Positions 15,769 to 22,030 of a stretch of DNA of 23,603 nt are shown here, in pieces. The number at the start of each line of letters is the position of its first letter. Position 1 is the first letter of the stretch. The notes below the pieces were generated by a model that made no database searches, was not told where the DNA came from, and saw only the letters and a program-made list of their open reading frames with translations. A program made the translations under genes and the position numbers. This DNA is from Psychrobacter sp. UBA3483 (GTDB taxonomy: Bacteria; Pseudomonadota; Gammaproteobacteria; Pseudomonadales; Moraxellaceae): the NCBI RefSeq assembly GCF_002377905.1, contig NZ_DFQS01000014.1:1-23603 (forward strand), written 5' to 3'.

Positions 15769-17253
15769 TTAAATTGAAATAGTGGTATTAACGCCGCGAC
15801 TTGCTTCATCATCGAACCAACGAGCAGTGACCGTTTTGGTTTGGGTATAGAACTGTACCGCCTGCTTACCATAAGGACCAAGATCACCAAGCTTACTGGC
15901 GCGTGAGCCTGAGAATGAGAACATCGGTAGTGGCACAGGAATTGGCAAGTTAATACCGATTTGCCCAACTTGTACATCTTGTTGGAATTTATGCGCAGCA
16001 GCGCCTGACTGAGTAAAGATAGCGGTACCATTACCATGTGGATTGGCATTCAAGAGCTCAATCGCTTCATCAAGGTCGGCTGCACGCATGATACACAGTA
16101 CTGGGCCAAAGATTTCTTCTTTGTATATTTGCATATCCGCAGTGACGTTATCAAAGATAGTTGGTCCTACAAAGTTGCCTTTCTCGAAGCCTTCAACCGT
16201 GATACCGCGACCATCAAGAAGCAGACTAGCACCCTCTTCTACCCCAGTTCCAATTAAGTGCTCAACACGCGCTTTTGCGGCAGGTGAAATGAGCGGACCT
16301 AAATCCTTGTCATTTTTACCTGCTGAAACCACTAAGCCTTCTGCTTTGGCTTTGATATCGTCAATCCATTCACCTGCTGCGCCCACTAGCACCACGACCG
16401 ACAGCGCCATACAACGTTGACCGGCGGCACCAAAGGCGGCACCTGCTAGCTGATTGAGTGTTTGTTCTTTATTGGCATCAGGTAGGATAACGCCATGGTT
16501 CTTGGCACCCATCATACACTGGGCACGCTTGCCAGATTTGCTGGCGCGCTCGTAGACATGTTTGCCAACGTTGGTTGAGCCAACGAATGAAACTGCTTTG
16601 ATATCTGGATGATCACAAATAGCATCAACCGTCGCCTTGCCGCCATGCACGACGTTTAAAACGCCCTCCGGGACGCCTGCTTCTACTGCCAGCTCAACCA
16701 GACGCATGGTCACCATTGGATCTTGTTCAGAAGGCTTAAGAATGAATGTATTGCCCGTGGCAATCGCCATTGGGAACATCCATAGCGGAATCATCACGGG
16801 AAAGTTAAACGGCGTGATACCAGCGCAAACGCCAAGTGGCTGCCAAATGCTATAAGTGTCTACGCCTGACGCGACATTTTCAACAAAGTCGCCAATCTGC
16901 AAATTGGCAATACCCGCGGCATGCTCGACGACTTCAAGACCACGGAACACATCACCGCGCGCATCAGCAATGGTTTTACCCTGCTCGGCAGTCAAGATTT
17001 CTGCCAGCTCATCCATATGCTCGCGAATCAATTGTTGATACTTTAAAAAAATGCGTGCACGTGTGGTAATGGGCGTTTTTCGCCATGTCTGAAACGCTTT
17101 TTGGGCGGCAGCGACGGCTTGGTTGATTTCATCATCAGTGGTTTGCGGGACTTTAGCGATAACTTCTTGGGTGGCAGGATCGGTAATGTCGATCCACTCG
17201 CTGGTATCAGAATCAACGAATTGACCATTGATGAGCTGTTTAACGTGGTGCAT
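15769..17253 (-). CDS. mmsA: methylmalonate-semialdehyde dehydrogenase (CoA-acylating)
   Basis: MmsA converts methylmalonate semialdehyde, NAD and CoA to propionyl-CoA, CO2 and NADH, the last step of the operon's pathway. It belongs to the aldehyde dehydrogenase superfamily, with the nucleophile C281 in GAAGQRCMALS, N150 in ITPFNFP, FVGSTNVGKHVYE at 223-235 and the C-terminal SFSGSRASKLGDLGPYGK block typical of the CoA-dependent MMSDH/IolA group. The general-base Glu of ordinary aldehyde dehydrogenases is replaced in GAKNH (N252), as expected for this subgroup. Length 494 aa is normal. It is first in the operon, behind the promoter at 17382-17411. The ribosome-binding site AAGGA lies in the loop of a small hairpin (17254-17269) that abuts the start codon. 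Confidence 0.95.
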   Translation of the reverse strand: MHHVKQLINGQFVDSDTSEWIDITDPATQEVIAKVPQTTDDEINQAVAAAQKAFQTWRKTPITTRARIFLKYQQLIREHMDELAEILTAEQGKTIADARGDVFRGLEVVEHAAGIANLQIGDFVENVASGVDTYSIWQPLGVCAGITPFNFPVMIPLWMFPMAIATGNTFILKPSEQDPMVTMRLVELAVEAGVPEGVLNVVHGGKATVDAICDHPDIKAVSFVGSTNVGKHVYERASKSGKRAQCMMGAKNHGVILPDANKEQTLNQLAGAAFGAAGQRCMALSVVVLVGAAGEWIDDIKAKAEGLVVSAGKNDKDLGPLISPAAKARVEHLIGTGVEEGASLLLDGRGITVEGFEKGNFVGPTIFDNVTADMQIYKEEIFGPVLCIMRAADLDEAIELLNANPHGNGTAIFTQSGAAAHKFQQDVQVGQIGINLPIPVPLPMFSFSGSRASKLGDLGPYGKQAVQFYTQTKTVTARWFDDEASRGVNTTISI

Positions 17254-17269
17254 AAGATATCCTTATCTT
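17254..17269 (-). promoter_or_regulatory. hairpin presenting the mmsA ribosome-binding site
   Basis: On the transcript, AAGAUA and UAUCUU pair around the loop AGGA, which is the core of the ribosome-binding site, and the AUG follows with no spacer. The stem has only one G-C pair, so it is weak and would be sensitive to temperature. Whether it forms in the cell is unknown. Confidence 0.45.
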
Positions 17270-17314
17270 GTTTGCGAGACTACCTTTTTATGGTGTCCTA
17301 GTATTCAAAAAAGA

Positions 17315-17337
17315 GATAAAAACGATAAGTTTTTATC
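17315..17337 (-). promoter_or_regulatory. 9-bp inverted repeat in the mmsA leader, terminator-like
   Basis: GATAAAAAC and GTTTTTATC are perfectly complementary around a five-base centre. On the minus strand the stem is followed by TCTTTTTT. It lies between the predicted mmsA transcription start (about 17375) and the gene, so it could act as a leader attenuator or as a protein-binding dyad. The stem is AT-rich, so any terminator would be weak. Confidence 0.4.
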
Positions 17338-17375
17338 CATCAAACTTAGTTTTTAAAATGATTTATTTCGTATCG

Positions 17376-17394
17376 TTATTGACTATAGCAATAA
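17376..17394. promoter_or_regulatory. candidate operator over the mmsA -10 box
   Basis: TTATTG and CAATAA form perfect 6-bp arms around seven bases, and the -10 box (17382-17387) lies within that centre. A repressor bound here would cover the -10 box. The binding protein is unknown; the IclR-family protein encoded at 10263-11021 is one candidate. Confidence 0.4.
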
Positions 17395-17411
17395 ATCAAT
17401 TTTAGGGTCAA
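17382..17411 (-). promoter_or_regulatory. predicted promoter of the valine-catabolism operon
   Basis: On the minus strand, TTGACC (17411-17406, 5/6) and TATAGT (17387-17382, 5/6) are separated by 18 bases. Transcription would start near 17375, giving a leader of about 120 bases that holds the terminator-like repeat and the ribosome-binding-site hairpin. Confidence 0.55.
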
Positions 17412-17473
17412 GCGCTTTATTAAAGTTTTATTTGCGATTGTAGCCATTTATAAATCTTATCAGCCTAAAAATC

Positions 17474-17503
17474 AAAAAGCCCATGATGGTACATGAGCTT
17501 TTT
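17474..17503 (-). terminator. intrinsic terminator of prpE
   Basis: AAAAAGC, a C-A mismatch and CATG pair with CATG and GCTTTTT around the loop ATGGTA, with a T-run at the end. It lies about 90 bases after the prpE stop codon and separates prpE from the mmsA promoter. The A/T symmetry would also allow function in the other direction. Confidence 0.8.
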
Positions 17504-17594
17504 ACTACTTTTAAAGTTGTGTTTAAAACTGCGATTAAAATTTTGATTAGAATTGACGAGGCCATACCAGCAATTCAATCAATGGCTTTTTATT

Positions 17595-19712
17595 TTAATA
17601 ATCTTTCATCGATTGTTTAATGGCATCAATCGCCGTTGGGTTATCAAGCGTTGACATATCGCCCGTTTCATTACCTTCGGCTAAAGCACGAATAGCGCGG
17701 CGTAAGATTTTACCAGAGCGCGTTTTGGGTAATGCTTGCGGGAAATAAATCGCCGCTGGCCTTGCGATACCACCAAGCGATTTGACCACCGCACCGATGA
17801 CTTGCTGCTCAATACGGAAACGATTTTCGGTCGTCGCCACTTGCTCATGATCTTTTAGCACACAAAAAGCAATCGGCAACTCGCCTTTTAATTGATCTTT
17901 GATACCTACGACCGCACATTCAGCCATCTCTGGATGGGTACTGATGGCTTCCTCAATCTCTTGCGTGCCAATACGATGACCGGCGACGTTGATCACATCA
18001 TCCGTACGTCCTAAGATATAAAAATAGCCATCATCGTCGGTCACGGCATAGTCTGAGGTTGAGTAGTGCTTGCCATCAAACAGACCAAAATAGCTGCTGA
18101 TAAAGCGTTCGTCATTGCGCCATACGGTGGTGAGACAGCCAGGCGGCAGTGGTGCGCGAATGGCGAGCAAGCCTTTTTCGCCAGCTTTACAAAGCTCGCC
18201 GGTTTCTTCATTGATGACGTGGGCATCATAACCATACATGGGATAACCAGGTGAGCCTTGTTTGTGCGGTTTATGGTTAAATTTGGGCGTATTACTTAGA
18301 ATTGGCCAGCCAGACTCTGTTTGCCAATAATGATCTAAAATCGGCACCCCTAAGTGCTTGGTCAACCAGTTGGCCGTTGATTCATCGAGTGGCTCACCTG
18401 CTAAAAAGAATGATTTAAGGCTAGAGACGTCGTAGCGCGTCATCCATGTTTCATCTTGTTTTTTCAGCATACGCACACCCGTCGGTGCGGTAAATAAAAT
18501 ATTCACTTTATTTGCTTCGACAATCCGCCACCAAATCCCTGGGTTTGGACGATGCGGCAAGCCTTCATACATGACACTGGTCATGCCAGCGAGCAATGGC
18601 GCATAAATGGTATAAGAATGCCCAACTGCCCAGCCGATATCTGATATCGCCCAAAAAGTTTCGCCGGCTTTGCCATCGTAGATATAGTCTATCGACGTCG
18701 TTAGCGCCACCGCATGACCACCGGTATCACGTTGCACACCCTTTGGCGTTCCAGTGGTGCCTGAAGTATACAGAAGATATGACGGCGTATTTGACTCTAA
18801 CCATACTGGCTCAACAATAGCGTTGGCCTCACAACTGATACGGCGCTGGGCTGCATAATCGACATCGATAGATTTTTTCTCAAACGGCAACACGCCCCGA
18901 TTGACGACTAGTACATGCTCAGGCTTGATTGTTGCTTGCTCAACGCCTTGATTAACGAGGCTTTTATAATTAATCACTTTACCGCCGCGTAGACCTGCAT
19001 CGACAGTGATGACCATTTTTGCCTCAGCATCATCCATACGAATGGCTAAATTATGGGCTGCAAAGCCACCAAATACCACCGAATGCACCGCACCGATACG
19101 CGCACAGGCGAGCATCGCATAAGCCGCCTCTAGTATCATCGGCATATAGATAATGACGCGATCGCCCTTCTCGATACCATGACGCTGTAGCACATCGGCG
19201 AAGTAATTCACTTCTTTATAAAGGTCGTTATAAGTCAAGCGCCGCTTAGTATAATCAGTATAAAGCTCAACGTTATTGCCCAAATCATTAAAGGCATCGA
19301 CAACGGCAGGAAAAGTTTCTATCAACTCTTGGTTAATCTCAGAGGATAGCCAAATAAAAGCATCTTGCTCGGCGCGCTCTGCAAGATGGCGATCGACACA
19401 GTTATAACAAAGGTTGGTCTCACCGCCGACGAACCACTTAGCAAACGGCAGATTGCTGTCATCAAGGATTTGCTCAGGCTGTTTATGCCAATAAATGCGC
19501 TTGGCTTGCTCAGCCCAAAACTGCTCGCGATTATCAATGGAGGACTGATATATATCGGCAAAGCTTTGCGTGCTATCAAATGATGGGTGAGAATCTTGGC
19601 TAGAGGATTTATTATTGTGATTGTTATTTTGATTCACAGCTTGATTGCTGTTTTGGTGAGTATTTTGACGACTGCTTTGATTGCTAGTCTGAGAGTTAGC
19701 TTGCTCGTTCAT
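17595..19712 (-). CDS. prpE: propionyl-CoA synthetase (PrpE type)
   Basis: PrpE activates propionate to propionyl-CoA through a propionyl-adenylate. The ANL-superfamily motifs are intact: P-loop YTSGTTGTPKG (315-325), YWQTESGWPI (462-471), GRTDDVINVAGHRIGT (568-583) and the catalytic lysine K668 in PKTRSGKILRR. Wording such as SDIGWAVGHSYTIYAPLLAG, VFGGFAAHNLAIRMDDA and an early YQSSIDNREQFWAEQA follows E. coli PrpE more closely than acetyl-CoA synthetase. Length is 705 aa against about 628 for E. coli. The excess is a tail of about 48 residues very rich in Asn, Gln, Ser and His, and an insertion of about 25 residues near 125-150. AAGGA lies 8-9 bases before the ATG and no better start exists inside the tail, so the tail looks genuinely encoded. 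Some activity on acetate is possible. Confidence 0.88.
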   Translation of the reverse strand: MNEQANSQTSNQSSRQNTHQNSNQAVNQNNNHNNKSSSQDSHPSFDSTQSFADIYQSSIDNREQFWAEQAKRIYWHKQPEQILDDSNLPFAKWFVGGETNLCYNCVDRHLAERAEQDAFIWLSSEINQELIETFPAVVDAFNDLGNNVELYTDYTKRRLTYNDLYKEVNYFADVLQRHGIEKGDRVIIYMPMILEAAYAMLACARIGAVHSVVFGGFAAHNLAIRMDDAEAKMVITVDAGLRGGKVINYKSLVNQGVEQATIKPEHVLVVNRGVLPFEKKSIDVDYAAQRRISCEANAIVEPVWLESNTPSYLLYTSGTTGTPKGVQRDTGGHAVALTTSIDYIYDGKAGETFWAISDIGWAVGHSYTIYAPLLAGMTSVMYEGLPHRPNPGIWWRIVEANKVNILFTAPTGVRMLKKQDETWMTRYDVSSLKSFFLAGEPLDESTANWLTKHLGVPILDHYWQTESGWPILSNTPKFNHKPHKQGSPGYPMYGYDAHVINEETGELCKAGEKGLLAIRAPLPPGCLTTVWRNDERFISSYFGLFDGKHYSTSDYAVTDDDGYFYILGRTDDVINVAGHRIGTQEIEEAISTHPEMAECAVVGIKDQLKGELPIAFCVLKDHEQVATTENRFRIEQQVIGAVVKSLGGIARPAAIYFPQALPKTRSGKILRRAIRALAEGNETGDMSTLDNPTAIDAIKQSMKDY

Positions 19713-19755
19713 AATGGCTGTCCTTAGCGTAAACGATGGGTAATGCTGTACGTTT

Positions 19756-19859
19756 TTATAAAAAACAAGGTTATAAAAAGCGATGTTATAAAAAGCGCCT
19801 TTATAGAGATGATTTTATAATATGACGCTTTATAAGATACGCTCTTATTCAATAATATC
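19756..19859. repeat. degenerate tandem repeat, seven units of about 15 bases
   Basis: Successive units begin at 19756, 19771, 19786, 19801, 19815, 19830 and 19845, each opening with TTAT and six of the seven with TTATA. Units 2 and 3, TTATAAAAAGCGATG and TTATAAAAAGCGCCT, share their first 12 bases. Units 5 and 6 have ACGC near the end. Unit 4 is 14 bases; the last is the most decayed. On the coding strand of prpE each unit presents TATAA-like strings, so it may hold overlapping promoter elements or binding sites. Confidence 0.75.
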
Positions 19860-19891
19860 ATAATATAAAACTGGCTGTCCCTGCCAGAACT

Positions 19892-19919
19892 AAAAAACCG
19901 ATACGTTATGTATCGGTTT
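19892..19919 (-). terminator. intrinsic terminator of the acyl-CoA ligase gene
   Basis: AAACCGATAC and GTATCGGTTT form a perfect 10-bp stem around GTTAT. Reading on the minus strand, the stem ends in six T. It lies about 110 bases after the ligase stop codon, upstream of prpE. Confidence 0.88.
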
Positions 19920-20028
19920 AAAATGTAGCAGAGCTAATGATAAAGGTCAACTATTAAGCGTGTTAGCCGTTTGATACTTTGCTTAACGTAGCCGTTTTAA
20001 ACAGCTGACTGTGCTTCTTAATTAAATC

Positions 20029-21693
20029 TTATTTTTGCTCGTCATACATCTCGCGCATGACTTTTTTATCATGTTTGCCGACCGAGGTTTTTGGTAGCTC
20101 ATCGACAAACTTAAACTGACTTGGTACGCCGTATTTAGGAATAATTCCGCGCTCAACTGCTTGCTCAGCAATCGCTTTGATATCATCGGCACTGGTATCT
20201 TGGCAGGCAGGTTTGAGTACAATCAAGGCTAGCGGACGCTCGCCCCACTGTTTATCACGTACGCCAATCACTGACACGTCAGCCACCGCTGGATGTAGCG
20301 ATAAAATCGTTTCAATCTCTAATGACGATATCCACTCACCGCCTGATTTGATCACATCTTTTAAACGATCGGTGATTTTAATATAGCCATCAGGTTGTAT
20401 ATAGGCGATATCTTGGGTGTGCATATAGCCATTTTCCCACAGCTCTTTACCAGCATCGTCATTTTTCAGATAGCTCTGCGTTAGCCAAGGGGCACGCAGC
20501 ACCAACTCGCCCGTATTGTCTTTACCCATACCGACAGGCTCATTATCAGTATTCCATACTTGAGCGTCCACCATCAGTACCGGTTTGCCCGTCATACAGC
20601 GGCGAGCGATATCTTCGTCCTCAGACATCTCAGGCTCATTTAGGCTAAATTCTGTCAAGCTAATAAGCGGTGCAGTCTCAGACATGCCATAACCAGTATA
20701 AACTTCAATATCTTGCGCTAATGCTGCTCTCGCTAGGCCTTCGGTCAGTTTCGAACCACCGATAATCATTTTTAAACCATTAAAACTGGCATCACGCGCT
20801 TGCGCTTCTTTGAGTACCATCTGCAAAATCGTTGGTACGCAGTGGGTGATACTAACTTTTTCATTGATAATTAAATCCATTAACACGTCAGGTGCGTAGC
20901 GTCCCGGATAGACTTGTTTTAGACCAACCATAGTAGCAGTAAACGGGAAGCCCCACGCATGAACGTGGAACATCGGCGTCATCGGCATATAAACATCGCC
21001 GTAGCTAACGCCCTGCTTATTGGGCAGCATACCCAAGGTCGCCGCTTCCGTCAGGCTGTGCAAGACCAATTGGCGATGGCTAAAGAATACCCCTTTTGGA
21101 TCGCCTGTTGTACCGGAGGTATAAAAGGTGGTAGCAATAGTATTTTCATCAAAATCTGGAAAATCAAACTCGCTACTAGCCGCCTCTAACAAAGTCTCAT
21201 ATTCACCGGTCACGCGATTTTGATTACCGCCAAAGACGCCTTCATGTGATACGCCATTGTCATCAAGCCAAATAATATGCTCAATGCTAGAGTTTTCAAA
21301 CTGATAATCTTTCACCAATGGCGCAAATTCAGAATTGAGTAGCAATACTTTTGGCTTAGCATGATTGATGGTATAGAGGATTTTTTCGGGTGATAAGCGG
21401 ATATTGACGGTTTGCAAGATATATTCTGACATTGGTACAGCAAAGTAAGATTCTAAGTAGCGATGACTGTCCCAATCCATCACTGCAATCACGTCACCGG
21501 CAGCAAGGTTTAAGTCGGCTAAGACATTGGCTAAGCGATTGATACGCCCAAACAACTCTTTATAAGTGAGGCGTTTTTTATCGGCATAAACGATTTCTTG
21601 TTCGAGCGACACCGTTTTGGCACGGTTTAATAGTTGCTTGATGATTAACGGATAATCGTAGGCGGACGGCGCACTATGATAAATATTTGACAT
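20029..21693 (-). CDS. fatty acyl-CoA ligase, AlkK-like (medium/long chain)
   Basis: This AMP-forming ligase would activate a free fatty acid to its CoA thioester. The ANL motifs are present: P-loop YTSGTTGDPKG (191-201), MFHVHAWGFPF (241-251), TGYGMSETAP (333-342), TDRLKDVIKSGGEWIS (441-456) and the catalytic lysine K540 in PKTSVGK. MFHVHAWG and IKSGGEWIS together with a length of 554 aa resemble the AlkK medium-chain ligase group. Exact substrate cannot be told; a methylmercaptopropionate-type (DmdB) ligase is an alternative in the same group. AAGGAAG lies 10 bases before the ATG. It appears monocistronic, with a predicted promoter at 21842-21870 and its own terminator. Confidence 0.88.
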   Translation of the reverse strand: MSNIYHSAPSAYDYPLIIKQLLNRAKTVSLEQEIVYADKKRLTYKELFGRINRLANVLADLNLAAGDVIAVMDWDSHRYLESYFAVPMSEYILQTVNIRLSPEKILYTINHAKPKVLLLNSEFAPLVKDYQFENSSIEHIIWLDDNGVSHEGVFGGNQNRVTGEYETLLEAASSEFDFPDFDENTIATTFYTSGTTGDPKGVFFSHRQLVLHSLTEAATLGMLPNKQGVSYGDVYMPMTPMFHVHAWGFPFTATMVGLKQVYPGRYAPDVLMDLIINEKVSITHCVPTILQMVLKEAQARDASFNGLKMIIGGSKLTEGLARAALAQDIEVYTGYGMSETAPLISLTEFSLNEPEMSEDEDIARRCMTGKPVLMVDAQVWNTDNEPVGMGKDNTGELVLRAPWLTQSYLKNDDAGKELWENGYMHTQDIAYIQPDGYIKITDRLKDVIKSGGEWISSLEIETILSLHPAVADVSVIGVRDKQWGERPLALIVLKPACQDTSADDIKAIAEQAVERGIIPKYGVPSQFKFVDELPKTSVGKHDKKVMREMYDEQK

Positions 21694-21798
21694 AAATTTG
21701 ACTTCCTTGTGGGTGGTTTTAATTATTTTAAAGCACTTTTAATAAGGCTTAAGAAACATATAAAAACAGAGCGCTTTTATCGGTATACGCGTGGCTGT

Positions 21799-21840
21799 AA
21801 TGGATGGCAATACTTATCGTCATTCTTGATAAGCTCCATT
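21799..21840 (-). promoter_or_regulatory. nested inverted repeat at the predicted start of the ligase transcript
   Basis: The inner arms CTTATC and GATAAG (21813-21833) enclose nine bases. The outer arms AATGGA (21799-21804) and TCCATT (21835-21840) extend the stem, with an eight-base bulge on one side and a single base on the other. The structure begins at about the predicted +1, so it may be a 5' leader hairpin or an operator. Confidence 0.4.
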
Positions 21841-21841
21841 G

Positions 21842-21870
21842 ATAGTAAGAAAAAACCTAAGTCATGTAAA
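21842..21870 (-). promoter_or_regulatory. predicted promoter of the acyl-CoA ligase gene
   Basis: On the minus strand, TTTACA (21870-21865, 5/6) and TACTAT (21847-21842, 4/6) are 17 bases apart. The predicted start is near 21835, leaving a leader of about 140 bases. Confidence 0.4.
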
Positions 21871-22000
21871 GCGTGCTTGCGTAAGTAGCATACGATGGCC
21901 AGTACGTTAATTGGCATTTAAACACACGAGTTATTATGTTATGACAAGTTATGGTATGACGATGTAGAGTTAAATTAAAAAACGTGGTATCAAAGGCTAG

Positions 22001-22030
22001 AAAAAATCCTCTTAATTCACGCGAGGATTT
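22001..22030 (-). terminator. intrinsic terminator overlapping the end of the MFS gene
   Basis: AAATCCTC (22004-22011) and GAGGATTT (22023-22030) pair perfectly. On the minus strand six T follow the stem. The loop (22012-22022) includes the stop codon, and one arm encodes the last residues of the protein. Confidence 0.82.

Larger units (their letters stand above)
19713..20028. other. intergenic region upstream of prpE
   Basis: This 316-base stretch holds the 15-base periodic repeat (19756-19859), a small dyad CTGGC-TGTCCCT-GCCAG (19871-19887) and the terminator of the upstream ligase gene (19892-19919). The prpE promoter must lie between the terminator and the gene, overlapping the repeat, but no clear -35/-10 pair was found. 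Confidence 0.5.
21694..22011. other. intergenic region between the MFS gene and the ligase gene
   Basis: This 318-base stretch contains the tail of the MFS terminator (22001-22011), the predicted ligase promoter (21842-21870) and a nested inverted repeat just downstream of it (21799-21840). No further gene is visible. Confidence 0.5.

Noticed and set aside
10049..17392. TATAGCA recurring at 10052, 15663 and 17384 as a shared regulatory motif
   Set aside because: Seven bases in AT-rich promoter DNA is too little to separate from chance, and the flanks differ.
17595..19712. Acetyl-CoA synthetase (Acs) as the call for the prpE gene
   Set aside because: SDIGWAVGHSY, the N-terminal FWAEQA region and overall wording follow PrpE rather than Acs, though some activity on acetate is possible.
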